64,000 bases of DNA from Thalassia testudinum (lineage: Eukaryota > Streptophyta > Magnoliopsida > Alismatales > Hydrocharitaceae). The notes under the pieces were generated by a model. The model did no database searches and was not told the origin of the DNA. It saw only the letters and a list, made by a program, of their open reading frames with translations. The stretch covers positions 14,057,501-14,121,500 of the forward strand of contig JAZHRO010000054.1 in NCBI GenBank assembly GCA_037157565.1, read 5' to 3'. Shown one piece after another: positions 24,838 to 36,799 of the stretch. Positions within the stretch are counted from its first letter, which is position 1. Every line of letters begins with the position of its first letter. The position numbers and the translations under genes were made by a program.

Positions 24838-25527
24838 AAACCCAACTCAACCTAATAAAAAAAGAATGAATAAAATCCGACCTGAACCCTCATGGATTTT
24901 ATCCAAAAAACCTGACTGGATATGGATAGGAGTATGGGTATAAATCTTTACCAATTACCTGACCCAAGTACATGAATAAAATCCTTATTTACCTGAGATA
25001 TATAAGTCTCATCTTAAATCTCCCATTCTTTCAACTTTAATCTTTCTTATAATTCCCTCCATGATTTGGAAGGTTTGGAGTATTTTAAAGCTTCTATTGA
25101 ACATTTATTTCTAAAATGGTGATCTTTTATTTGAAATGTATTTATATTTTATCTTTTTTTGTATTTTTTGTTTTTAATATATTTTTTCCTTTAAGTTTTT
25201 TTTATAATAATTTCAATGAAGATCTCTAAAATTAGAGTAGCTTGAACTTTATGTTTTAGGCTTATTTAAAATAAACAATTGATAAATCATGTTATAAATT
25301 TCTTTTTCTTCTTTAACTTTAATTTGAACATGATTTGATTACAAAATTAACTTATAAATGGATATGCAATAAATAAATGAATATCCGATAAGTAGATGAG
25401 TATGGATATAACTTTAAATTCTTATATCTAATATGTAAATAGGTAAGATATAAATATAGAATTTATAAATAAATATGAATATGAATTTAACTAAACTCAA
25501 TTAGAACTTAACCCGTTGGCATCCTTA
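24838..25527. repeat. Right arm of dispersed repeat, copy Y
   Basis: Picks up at AACCCAACTCAACC and follows the repeat at 2080-2794 to the end, closing with GCATCCTTA, which pairs with GAATGTAAA-type bases at 10320. Together with 10318-10351 it forms one repeat copy split by element 1. Confidence 0.6.
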
Positions 25528-26590
25528 ACGATAAGGTCTTGGGAGAGGGAGATGTAGAAAGGGGCGAAAGCGAGTGACCTATGAGTTGGGAAGATGCTGA
25601 GTTGGTAAATTACCGTGATATTTGATGGTCAGCTTGCAATTTCTTTGACCCAGTTGAACGATTTAACGGTTGAGTAGGTGGACTCCTATGCAAGAGACCG
25701 GCGTTTAAATCTTATCTTATCCACAAAAAAAAGAAGAAAAAGAAAGCTCGCACCTTCTCGCTCACATCTTGCTTTTGTGCTCGCATCACTTTTTTAAAGG
25801 CATTTGGATTATTGATGCATTGCGACCTGCATGGAATCATGAAGGGTAGATATCGTATGAAATTCTTAATGACTTGCTAGGAAATACCTCATCCATTCCC
25901 ATGTGACATCTTTCATGGTTCCACTGAGCACGGTTCGAAGGATTTTGGAGGATTAGTGTCAAAAGAGAGACGACACAAAAAAAAAGAGGAGGCTGAAATA
26001 TACATAATTTGATTGGGCCATAATGTAAAGAAATTATGAATATAAGAGAATTCAACATTTACACATTTTCAAGGATGCCCGTCGAACGTACGAATCTTCT
26101 TTGTTTTCATTCTGGTTTAGCAGACGGTGGAAACTCTGTACGGTAGTGCCGACTCCAATAGACGACGTTTTTATTCATGTACATGGCAATTGTAACTTTG
26201 CAGTATTTTGCCGTTTTAATCTAATTTCGGTTCGAATAAAAGACCGTGCGTATTACTTTTCCTCGACTCTAATGTAAGTCTAAAAACGTGAATATGATGA
26301 TGACTTCTTTCAAAATCGGTCTGTCATGGAACTTCTATTGGTGGATATGTATATATGTTCCTTATCCTAACGATGTTGCTACCGGTAATGGTAACGCTTA
26401 CCACTTTCCAACAATCTCAACGTTGCAGCGTAAGTTTTATAAGGGAACAAAAGGCACTACTTGGTCATGGTTACTCGAGGGGAAGAGTATCAAATAGAGG
26501 GTTTGTCATGTAGGTACTCTGCATTTTCTTCGTAATTCTAAAAATGAAGTCATTGTTAGGATCACACCCTAGAGAATTTACAACCAAGGC
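25528..26590. other. Unassigned region left of the copia remnant
   Basis: About 1 kb with no recognised gene. One 69-codon plus-strand frame (26288-26497) is protein-like but unidentified. The junction with copia integrase sequence falls near 26560-26600; no copia 5' LTR could be recognised, so the element is probably truncated here. Confidence 0.4.
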
Positions 26591-26597
26591 TGTTCCT

Positions 26598-26765
26598 AAA
26601 ACTATACTCAATAGAGGTGCAATTAACGTTGTTCCTACAACACCTTCTGAGCATTGGAAGGAATGGAAGTTATGGTTAGAGCATGTACATTGCTGAAGTT
26701 AGAATCTATAACTCTCGAGAAAAGAAATTAGACATAAGAACGACCAGTGGTTATTCATTGGTTGC
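26598..26765 (+). pseudogene. Copia integrase C-terminal fragment
   Basis: Encodes the degraded region around VPTTPSEHW, HVHC and EVRIYNSREKKLDIRTTSGY, typical of the copia integrase C-terminal segment before the GKGY-like motif. It stops at the GTTGC duplication of element 2 and resumes at 39297. The upstream catalytic core is missing. Confidence 0.7.
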
Positions 26766-29081
26766 TGTCACGACCTAATCTCAAATCTCTACAGGATCTG
26801 AGACTGGGTCGCTTCGGTTTATCCCAAGGTCCAGTCGTCCAACAAGAAATAACCAAGTAACATTCAGCAAATCACAATCACACAAGTACAGTAACTAAGC
26901 AAAAAGAAAAAATTCAACAGAGGGAAAGAGAACAGTAATATTACAACCATCACATCAAATAGTACATGTAACAGAAGACAAAGCTATAAAAACTCACTAT
27001 CAAAAAGTTGAACTAAAACTAGACTCGACTAGGCCTAGCGTCCTCAGCAGCTGGTGGCTCAGGCTGCTCAAATCCCTGACCTGTACAGAATATATTTGAC
27101 TGGAGTCAGCTAACGCTGAGTAAAGTGGTGACTAAGAAGTAACATGCATTTAACATAAAATTTTCCATTTTCTAATTATATTATACATGTGCGTGCGTAG
27201 AGATCTCTAATTAGGATTTGTTAATTAATTTTCTGGTTCCCTATAGGAACGAATTTGCTTGTAGCTTCCCGTGATATAGGATGCCCACGTAGTACTCTCC
27301 TGGCCGAGGGAGTCCCACTGTGGTAGTTCTATACTCGGTCTATCACTCCGAGGTTATGGTCGTAACGTAGCGGTGACTACGGCACACGTGATAAGCGCGC
27401 GGGTAGCTATCCCGCACTGGCACGCGGTCAGTCGTTTCCGCTAGCGGGTATGCCTCAACGTACAGTGCGGAACAGTGTAGGGCCTTGCCTTCTCAGAGCA
27501 GAACAAGGGTCTTGCCCCTCCTCAGTTCGCATACCCTTGTCCAACTACCCCGATTTGCCCAACGGGTTGACGAGAGTCAGTGTAGGGTGGCCATACTTAG
27601 CCTTGGGCCCCCTTGGGCGGATAGCTCCCCCCTACACTAAATAGCTCACCTCGGTACCATGTACACGAAGGCCAGTAAGAGTCGTCGTAGAGTGGCCAAA
27701 CCCACCCCGTGTCCCAACCCAAGGGTAGCAAGCTCCCCTCTACACTACAAGGGATAGTTGCTCTCTTCGGTACCACGTACACGAAGGTCAGCTTACCTCC
27801 CTTAACAGTTGCCCATAGGCAGCAAATTCCCGGAACCATCTGGTTCTCCATAATACGGTGTTTTTGTTTACATTCCCCGTGGGATTCGTACAGGAGTTTC
27901 TTTTTCACATCAGGTTGGAATGTTCGAAACAGTCATTTTATTACCGTAGGGGTCCATTTTAGATAGAAATAGGCAGCTTTTGATTACTCAATCATTCACA
28001 TGCAGTTTCTTCTAACCCTAGTGTTCATGCCAAGACCTAGGGTTCAAGAATTTATATACGTTTATTCCTTCCTAGGGTTTATCTCAAGTCCTAAGATTAC
28101 CTACTCGCATGTTTTAAATTAGAGATTTAAGGTTGTAACCACTCTACCAGGGTAACTGGGTGGAATGGGGACTCGTACAGTGGCTCCCAACGTCTCCACA
28201 GGTCCCATACACCCGACGGACTAGACCTAAAACATGGATTGATGGGCCAAAAGGTTCATAAAGATATAAACAGGCTATCATTATACAGAGAAATTCGTAC
28301 GGAAAACAAAGACGGTTTGTTTGCAGAAAAGCGATAATAATAGGACCTTACATGACCCAAAACACGCTATCAAACGGAAAATCAGATGTCTGGGAAAGGT
28401 CCCAGACGTCATAAAACAGTTCCCAGGGATACCTCTCTCAGTGTTCCACTATTAGACGTTTGGAACTCAAAGCCGACATCCAAGGATGCTGTCAGACGTC
28501 TGGGGGTACTCCCGGACGTATGAGACTGCCTCAGCTACGCTCCCGCCCTCTGACACATATACGTACGCTGTCAGGACTTGTCGGAGAGGAAAAGTACGAA
28601 AAGTAGATCTCTACCAGACGTCTTGCTCTACCTTCAGACATCTAGTAAGGCGTCTGGGTGTCTCTCAGGCCGTCTGATTCCGCGGAAAAATGACTTCCGC
28701 GGAACCGCTCTGGCTCCCCTTGCCTGTAGGTGCTGCAGCAAAACGGCGCTGCACCCTCCGCCCTCGTGCTTCCTCTCGCTCGGCTCTCCGCTCTTCACTC
28801 GCTCTCACCTTCGCTCTCTCGGCTACGAGGTGGCAACGAAGAGGAGGGGGGAGAGGTTTATAAAGGGAGAGGAGGTGAGGGGGACGGAGAGGTGAGGCAT
28901 GACACAGAGTGGCATCGCAGGAGAAGGCACGGTGAGGCGCGGTGAGGGAGGAAGTATGGCGCTCGTACGTTCCACACTAAAAGCATTTTCAGACGTCTGG
29001 TGAACATCCCAGACATCCGGATAGACATCTGGTGAACATCCCAGACATCTTAAATGGCCAAAGTGGTGGTGGGTCATTTCA
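26766..29081 (-). repeat. Element 2 3' LTR
   Basis: TGTCACGACC to GGGTCATTTCA, 2316 bp, near-identical over most of its length to 36984-39291. It contains two diverged copies of a ~105-bp unit (27578-27675 and 27687-27791) and a minus-strand TATA box, CCCTTTATAAACC (28856-28868). Confidence 0.93.
28381..29060. promoter_or_regulatory. GACGTC palindrome blocks around the element 2 3' LTR promoter
   Basis: CAGACGTCTG variants at 28381-28520, 28612-28680 and 28985-29050 lie on both sides of the minus-strand TATA box at 28856-28868. The equivalent blocks in the other LTR lie at 38625-38775, 38860-38925 and 39230-39262. Confidence 0.7.
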
Positions 29082-29166
29082 ATATAACAAACTTAAAGGA
29101 AGTTTCGTCCCCGAAACTTGAATTGACTAGGGCGCGAAAAATATAACGTAGCAATGTATAACAAAC

Positions 29167-30363
29167 TTAAAGAGGACTGAAGTAGGTCAGAAGAGTCATA
29201 CCTTCGAAGAGTTCCGGGTACTCCTCTTGCATCGCCAACTCAGGCTCCCAAGTTGCCTCCTCATACCGTTGGCTTTTCCATAGAACTTTCACCAGGGATA
29301 CTTCCTTCCGCCTCAACCTCCGAATGGCTCGGTCTAGTATCTGTATCGGCCTCTTGGGGTAGGTTAGGTCATTTCCCACTTCAATGCTCTCGTGGCTAAG
29401 GACATGGCTGGGATCGGCGATGAACTTTCTGAGGTTGGACACGCGAAATACGTTGTACACTCAAGAAAGTTGGAGTGGATGGGCAAGCCGGTAGACGACG
29501 GGTCCTACCAGCTCTAAGACCTCAAAGGGTCCCACATATCTCGATGCAAGCTTCCCTCTCATCCCAAACCGCTGCAAGCCTTTCATCGGTGAAACACAGA
29601 GAAAAGCGTGATCTCCAACCTCAAATTGTACCTTCCTACGCTTCAGATCGACGTAACTCTTTTGCCTGCTCCGGACAGTATGCAATTGTCGATAGATCTG
29701 CTCGATCACCTCCTGACTCTGGCGTATCAGATGGGGGTCGACCTCCCATTTAGTCCCTACCTCTACCCAACTCAAGGGGGTCGTACACTTTCTCCCGTAC
29801 AGAGCTTCATATGGTGCCATGTTAATGCTCGAGTGGTAACTGTTGTATGCAAATTCTGCCAGCGGCAAATTCTCCTCCCAGGAGCCTCTCCAGTCCAGTG
29901 CACAAACGCGCAGAAGGTCCCCAAGGGTCTGAATGGTGCGCTCTGACTGTCCATCTGTCTGGGGGTGATAGGTTGTACTGAACTTCAGACAAGTCCCCAA
30001 GGCTCGCTGAAATTCTACCTAGAACTGGGAAGTGAATCGAGTGTCCCTATCTGAAATAATTTCGCGGGGAACCCCGTGAAAGCATACTATGTCTCTGATG
30101 TATCTCTTTCCCAACTGTGTTGGTCCATAAGTGACTCGGATTGGCAGAAACCGCGCTGTCTTTATTAATCTATCCACAACCACCCAGACTACATCGTGCC
30201 CTCTCTATGTCACAGGTAACCCCAATACCAGATCCATAGTGACACTTTCCCACTTCCATTCTGGAATGGGAAGTGACTGCAATGGACCTGCAGGCCTTTG
30301 ATGCTTGGCCTTCACCTGCTGGCATATCAGATACTGCTGGACGAAAAGGCCAACATCCCGCTT
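29167..30363 (-). pseudogene. Integrase core, C-terminus and chromodomain of element 2 (broken)
   Basis: Reading on the minus strand from the solo-LTR junction at 30363: a zinc-region remnant where the first Cys of the usual CLVC is replaced (YLICQQVKA), WKWESVTMDLVLGLP (first catalytic Asp), EIISDRDTRFTSQF (second Asp), GQSERTIQTLGDL (Glu), then the C-terminal domain (DHAFLCVSPMKGL, VGPVVYRLAHP). The end is a chromodomain (VKVLWKSQRYEEATWEPE, EEYPELFEG) that stops at 29167. Stops include TAG in place of Trp after TSQF and a TGA near 29461 before VYNVFRVSNLRK. The chromodomain itself is intact, unlike in element 1. Confidence 0.87.
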
Positions 30364-31292
30364 TGATGAGAACCTCGTCATAAACCCTAAACTAGCACCA
30401 TCTAACCCAGATTTGCAAGAAAAAGCTCCTACATAACTCTAGAAAGGCTTGGCTCAGAGAAATTATGAGTTTGTGAAGAAAACAGAAACTAAGGGGTAAA
30501 AATGCAATTTCACCAATTCAATCTGAAAACAGGATAACTCAGGGTCCAGACATAGGTTAAACCAACTTAATAAGAAGAAAAGTGAGATGAGTTGATCCAA
30601 TAAGGGCTACAGCAACTCCAAGGAATTAAATGACATCCTGTAACCCTAAAAATAAACCCACTTCAATTCACGAGATTCGAGGCAAAAAAAAATCAACTAA
30701 ATCCTCTAAAATTCATAGAAAAATAGTCTCTAGGGTTTAGAACCTTCAATTTGACCTTAGGAACCCATTTTGACCTACATTGAGAACCATGCCCAATTAA
30801 TGACTTAATTTGAGTTTTTACGTAAATTGACCGGTCAAATAAGATCTGATCTAGAAATAAAATTCACCATCAGAATCCTTAGGTCCTAATTAGTCAAGTA
30901 TAAAAACTTGAGCCTAAGAAGAGACCTTCTTGACCAACTTTACATTTTGATCCTCATCTATTACTTTTTGGCCCTCAACTTTTGAAACCCTCGCATTTTG
31001 GCCCTTAACTCTTCTTCGTTCTTTGCATTTGGGTCCTCCCTGCAAAATCCTGAGCAGTGCCATGCTCTGACGACTTTGCGCGAAGCATGGCGCCGCGCAG
31101 GGTAAGGGAGACTCTCTGCCAAGACAACTGGGGGTTCCCTGCGACGTCTACTGTCGCAGGGGCACCTCCATGGTCTCTGTGGCTACCAAAACCTCCCATG
31201 CGAACGCACGAAAGGTATGGATCTCCATCTCCGACGTCCTCCAGCGAGGGAGGCACGTCGCCTCCCTCCGCCCTCCTCTCTGATTCCACCTC

Positions 31293-31300
31293 TATAAAAG
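31293..31300 (+). promoter_or_regulatory. TATA box of family-B LTR B2
   Basis: TATAAAAG at the position equivalent to TATAAAT (17300) in copy B1. Confidence 0.5.
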
Positions 31301-32170
31301 CCGCCCCCGTCTACCGAACTCAATAGCTCGGTTTTGACGGAGAAACCCCCCCTTCTTCCCACTCCGGCAGAAGCCCCCCTGCTCCGGCGGTTCTTCCTCC
31401 TCGTTGCTCTGCCGCATTACCAGCAGCAGAGCCGCCTTCGCCCGCTCTTCCCGCGTCGCGCCGTACCCAACGCACGCTCTCTCCTCGCCGCCGCCCTCTC
31501 TCTCTGGGCACCTTCTTCTCAGGCGACAGTCGATACGACTGTCACCCTGCTCCGGTCCCCCTCGTCCCCCCAAGTAGGTACAGTTCTTTCCCTTCCTCCC
31601 CTCTTTCTTTTCCCTACTTCAATTTGTTCAACCACCCTTCGACCGCGCCTGATCGCCCTCACCTTCTCCATCTCCGGCCAACCTCCGGCGACTCGCTCCC
31701 ATCATTCTACCACCCCACACGACTTGCCGACCGACCCAAAACCTCCGCCTCTTCACGCTGAACCACTTCCACCCCTTCACTCCCTGCCGTTCGCTGCCTA
31801 AAGAGCCCCCGAACAAACCCATTCCCCCAGCCACAGTTCGACCTAGGGCAGCCCTTGCACGCAGCCCCACGCCTCACCACCACCTGCACGAGCTTCGCTG
31901 CACTCTGGTGAAGCTCCCTGCACCTTCTGACTAGGCCGAGAGGCCATATTGCAGTGAACAAGTCAGCCGCCCTCCGCCGCCATTGCTGAGCAGGTGGAGC
32001 TTCTTCCGCCTGCAGCTGCAGCCTCGCTTCGCCCAGGTCTGACTCGCCAGGACGTGCGGTTCTCCCTCACACACCTGCCTAGGCCTGCAGCTGGGGTGAG
32101 AGCCCCGTGCACAGCAGCGATTGCCTGCAGCTTTCTCAGCTGCAGGCGCCCAATTGGGGTGGGACATTTA

Positions 32171-32213
32171 GTCCCACCTCGGAAGACTCTGAAGCAACGC
32201 ACCCGCATAAATG
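32171..32213 (+). promoter_or_regulatory. USE-like plus TATA-like pair in B2
   Basis: GTCCCACCTCG at 32171-32181, then exactly 25 bp, then ATAAATG at 32207. Downstream are GGGTGAG/CTTACCC (32249-32268; the one change keeps a G-U pair) and a T5 run near 32463. Confidence 0.45.
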
Positions 32214-32540
32214 CGAAAAGTGCTATAGGCTTATCGCCTCAGCACCCAGGGTGAGGTCCCTCTTACCCGCTCACCCAGCCTCATCCGCGACCACCCCCCG
32301 CGGACCTAGCTCGACCCGTTTACCCGACCTGCACTCCTCGCCCACCACCGCACGCCGGTGGGCCTGGACCCGGGCGTGACCCGTATCCGAATACCCGGCA
32401 GCTCTGCGAGAGCTATCCTACGAGTGAATTCTGAGAGAGAGACGTGGGGGAGGGTAGAGTAGGTTTTTGCCCTGACCAAACTGTGAGCGTGCAGGCACAG
32501 AAGAAGAAGAAGAAGAAGAAGAAGAGAAGGCAGACCGCAG

Positions 32541-32702
32541 AGGAAGAAGGAGAAGAGAAAGAAGGAAGGAGCAGCTAGAGCCGTGGCTGCTTGAAGCAAA
32601 GCAGAGGAAGAAGAAGAAGAAGAAAGGCACAGAAGAGGAAGAAGGAGAAGAGAAAGAAGGAAGGAGCAGCTAGAGCCGTGGCTGCTTGAAGCAAAGCAGA
32701 AG
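32541..32702. repeat. 95-bp tandem duplication in the purine tract of B2
   Basis: A unit beginning AGGAAGAAGGAGAAGAG and containing GCAGCTAGAGCCGTGGC is repeated with a 95-bp offset (32541 and 32636); the second copy is partial. It is absent from B1. Confidence 0.75.
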
Positions 32703-33245
32703 AAGAAGAAGAAGAAGAAGAAGAAGAAGAAGAAGAAAGACACAGAAGAAAGAAGGAAGGAGGACGCACTGTAGCAGAAGCTACTTAAGTCGTCTGATTG
32801 AAAAATCAGACGACGCCCTGAAGAAAAAGAAAAAGAAGAAAAGAAGAACAGGCACCGCAAGGAAGAAAGAAAGAAGAAGAGCAGAAGGAAGAAGACAAAG
32901 AAGAGAGAAGTAGAACACGAGGAGAAAGAGAAGAAGCCCTGAAGAAAAAGAAGAAGAAGAAGAAGGAAGAAGACTGAAGAACCAAAGAGAAGAGGAAAGA
33001 AGAAGACAAAGACAAGAGAAAGAAGAGAAGAAAAAGTCAACAAGACAAATCTCTCTCTCTCTCTCTCTCTCTTTCATTTTTGTAATAGAAACTTTGTACT
33101 TCTAGAATACAATTTGCTCCCTGAGTTCGACCTCAGGAAAACTTTTATTTTCGAGTAACAAATTGTATAAAACTGGTAATCACTTCTCTATACTATACTA
33201 CGACGAAATATTAGAACTACAGAGGATTGGCGTCTCACCACGCTT

Positions 33246-35440
33246 CATGACTCTCCACCAAAAATCACGTCGTAGGTCGTGATACATTTTCGTGTTCCCG
33301 GGATATATGGTAAATCTGGATCCATGAGCCTCAGTCAAGAGCTCCCTCAACAGCTCCTCATCTCTAGGAACGCACAAGCGTCCCCTCATACGCAGAACTC
33401 CGTTAGTGAAAGAGAAATCTCCTAGGTTCCCTGCCAATACTTGGTCTCGCTGTGCCCGTAGATATGAATTCGTCATTTGTTTAATCATGATGCGATCCAC
33501 CAGCTTTAGTCGTGTCTGCCTCACGACTGTCACTGCCCCACAATACCCCTGTGTCTCCTGGAGTCGCCAGCTGCTCAACTCCTCCATGAGCCTCCAACTT
33601 CGTGCTTGTAAGCAAGCCAAGTGAGCGGGCGCCTTTCGGCTCAGGGCGTTAGCCACCACATTGGCCTTTCCTGGGTGGTAGGAGATGTTGCAATCGTAGT
33701 CCTTCAGGAGTTCCAACCAGCGTCTCTGCCTCATGTTAAGCTCTTTCTAGTCAAACAGATATCTAAGGCTATTGTGGTCATTGAAAATCTCGAACGTCTC
33801 TCCGTACAAATAGTGCCTCCAAGTCTTCAACGCTAGGACAACTGCTGCCAGTTCTAGGTCGTGGGTGGGGTAGTTATGCTCGTGGGGCTTCAGTTGCCAT
33901 GAAGCATATGCGACAACATGACCCCGCTGCATAAGTACACCCCCCATTCTCTGCAACGAGACGTCTGTGTAGACGACGAATCTGCCGTTGCTGTCAGGGA
34001 TGGTGAGTACAGGAGCTGAGGTCAACCCCTCCTTCAGCTTTTGAAAGCAAGACTCACACTCGTCTGTCCAGGCGAAGGGTACGTCCTTCCGAGTCAAATG
34101 AGTCAGAGGATGGGCAATCTGCGAGGACCCTTGGATAAATTGTCTATAATAACCAGCCAGCCCTAAGAAACTGCGTATCTCTGTCATCAAACGCGGTCTC
34201 TCCCACCTGAGTACTGCCTCTATCTTGGCTGGATCCACAGCTAAACTGTCCTCTAAGATCACATGGCCCAGGAAGGTGACTTGCCTCAACCAGAATTCGC
34301 ATTTGCTATATTTAGCATACAATTTGTGCCGTCTCAAGGTGTCCAAGACCATGCGAAGGTGTTGCTTATGCTGCGTCTGGTCTCGTGAATAAATGAGCAC
34401 ATCATCGATGAAAACAACCACGAATTGATCTAGATACGACCGAAAAACGCGGTTCATCAAGTCCATGAAGGCGGCAAGGGCGTTGGTTAATCCAAACGGC
34501 ATGACCAAGAACTCGTAGTGGTCGTACCGTGTACGAAAGGCAGTCTTGGAGATGTCGGTCTCCCTAATCCTTAGCTGATAGTATCCTGACCTCAGATCTA
34601 TCTTTGAAAATACCGTGGCATCCCTCAGCTGGTCGAAGAGGTCATCTATGAGTGGTAACGGGTACTTGTTCATGATGGTGACTCGGTTCAGCTGTTTGTA
34701 GTCAATGCACAACCGAAGAGTACCATCCTTTCTCACGAATAGGACGGGGGCTCCCCACGGAGAGGCACTGGGCCTGATGAAGCCTTTCTCTAGCAGGTCC
34801 TGTAGCTGTGTCTTGAGCCCTCGTAGCTCAAGCGGGGCTATTCGGTACGGTGCTGAAGAAATGGGGCCTGTCCCCGGTATCAGTGAGATCTCGAATTCGA
34901 TCTCACGCTCAGGCGGCAGTCCTGGCAGCTCCTCTGGGAAGACGTCGGGGTACTCACAGACCACCGAAATACTCTGTATACTGTCCACGGGGCTGGGCTC
35001 TGCTAGAATGCAAGCAAGGAAGCCCTCACACCCTTGGCTCAGTAGCTTCGCTGCCCGAAGTGCGGAGATGCATCTGAATCCTCCGTCTACAGGCTGGCCG
35101 TGGAACTCGAAGGGAGGCAGCCGTGGTATGGAGAAGACGATCTTCCTCCCAAAACAGTCTACAAGAGCGTGATATGCGGCCAACCAGTTCATCCGTAAGA
35201 TTACACCGAAATCATCCATCGGGATCATGATCAGGTCTATCGGGAGACTGTATCCCCCTGTCATGATCTCACAGTCAGCGAGAACCTCCTCGGCAACAAA
35301 TACCTGCCCACTTGGTCCTCTAATCAAGAAGGGCTCCTCTAAATGCAAACAGCGAAACTCGTAGAAACAAACGAATGCGTGGCTCCGGAATCGAAAAGAG
35401 TGTAGATGAGTCTGCTGGAAATAGTAACCATACCTGCTAC
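33246..35440 (-). pseudogene. Protease, RT, RNase H and integrase N-terminus of element 2 pol
   Basis: The protease active site [11 protein letters not shown] sits near 35385, then a frame change near 35350, then a 533-codon open stretch (33747-35348). That stretch covers the rest of protease, the RT motifs ([45 protein letters not shown], catalytic [31 protein letters not shown]) and RNase H ([29 protein letters not shown]). A TAG after YLFD ends it, and the frame continues as QRRWLELLKDYDCNI, NVVANALSRKAPAHL and the integrase zinc region (TEAHGSRFT, KMYHDLRRDFWW) up to the solo LTR. RT and RNase H catalytic acids are visible. This is the best-preserved pol in the window. Confidence 0.9.
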
Positions 35441-36799
35441 TACAAAGCCCGAAGCTCTGGCATCTCCGTCAGTTAGGGCGTTAACACGCCCTTCAGTCCT
35501 CAATGCAGAAGAAACAGCTGTGCTTTGGGTCGGGCGGGAGGCAGCGGGCCGGTACCTTCCTCGTGACTGCTGTCCTCCTCCTCGGAGCTAGTATCCACGG
35601 TCGCCAGATTGACCTCCAGTGCTCGGTGATGGGAGTGTCGGCTGTGCTCCAGTCCTAGATGGACAATTCCTCTGTATGTGACCCGACTGGCCACACTGAT
35701 AGCAGAGGGGTACGCAACTTCCCTCTGTCTGTTATCCCTGGTGGTGACTGGACGGGGGTCTACTGCAGTCGGCTGATCCCTGTCAAGGACCCCCATAGGT
35801 CCCTGGTGGACCCACAGAACGGGACGGTTCCCCTGCTGGTGTCTGGTGCCTCCTCTCCCGGCGACCCTGTGAGTGCTCCTGCGGGTAGGGCCTCTTCCAT
35901 CCACCTCTATCAATACCTCGTGCGAACGGGTTGGTCTCCTCGTAAGTCATGGCAGCCTCGACTACATGAGAGAGGGTAGGCAACTTCAGAGGCTTGACAT
36001 ACCCCCGAATGGCGAGTCGGAGACCCTCGGTGAATCTCCACAGGCGCTCCTCCTCGGTGAATGCGGCTGTCGGGGCGAAGCATGACAGCTCCAGAAAACG
36101 CGTACGGTACGCGCAAACTGTCATTGTCCCTTGGCGGAGAGTGTGGAACTTCCGCCTCCTCTGATCCTGCCAAGTCTGTAGGAAGTACTGCTCACAGAAG
36201 AGCGCCATAAATCAGTCCCACGTCAGTTCTCCTTCCTCCTATCCTCTGACCGCCTTCCACCACCTGTGGGCTGCACTCTCCAGCTGATACGTGGCGAAGG
36301 CCACGTGGTATTCTGCAGGAAGACAGAGGGTGTCGAAGATCTTCTCCATCTATTCCAGCCAATCTTCTGCCTCAGACAGGTTTTCCTCCCCCTTGAAAAA
36401 GGGGGGCTTCAGCTTCCCGAATTGGCTGAAAACCTCATGGTGTAGCCGCAACGGAGGAAGGGGTGCACCTCCAAGCAGGGAGGACTCGTGCCTCGAAGTG
36501 TCTGAAAGGGGTGATAGAGGATCACCCCCTCCCCCTACAGCTCGTCCAACGCCGTGGCGGCTTGCCTACCCCATGGAGGATTCCCCCTCCGCATCCCCAG
36601 GAAGGGAAGGCTGAGGAGGAGGCTGATGGAGCTCCTCCCGGATAAGACTCCGGATCAGTTGGGTGAGGTCCGAGGCCTAGATGCCCGGGAGGAGAGGTGG
36701 AGCGACTCTATCTTCGACCATCGCTCATCCTCCCCTGCAACCACGTCCTCTGCCACGACCACGTCCGCGGCCTGCCTCAATAGCTCTCTGGCAAGGCAT
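35441..36799 (-). pseudogene. gag of element 2 (broken)
   Basis: Encodes the capsid/nucleocapsid precursor. The ATG at 36799 begins an Arg/Gly-rich N-terminus like that of element 1. The gag core follows ([73 protein letters not shown]), and a CCHC zinc knuckle CYQCGQSGHIQRNC lies at about 35660-35705. In-frame stops include a UAG at 36350-36352, at the same codon as in element 1, and two more near RG-stop-E and WD-stop-F. A frame change is needed to reach the knuckle. Confidence 0.83.

Larger units (their letters stand above)
30364..33240 (+). mobile_element. Family-B solo LTR, copy B2
   Basis: 2877 bp, TGATGAGAACCTCGTCA to GTCTCACCA, with a perfect CGCTT duplication (30359-30363 and 33241-33245). 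Removing it restores the integrase homology of element 2. It shares with B1 the AT-rich left part, a TATAAAAG promoter region (31293), the USE/TATA-like pair, the long GAA-rich tract (32490-33040), the TTCGACCTC motif and the TG/CA ends. No coding domain; the Lys/Glu- or Phe/Ser-rich open frames here are products of the purine tract. Confidence 0.82.
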
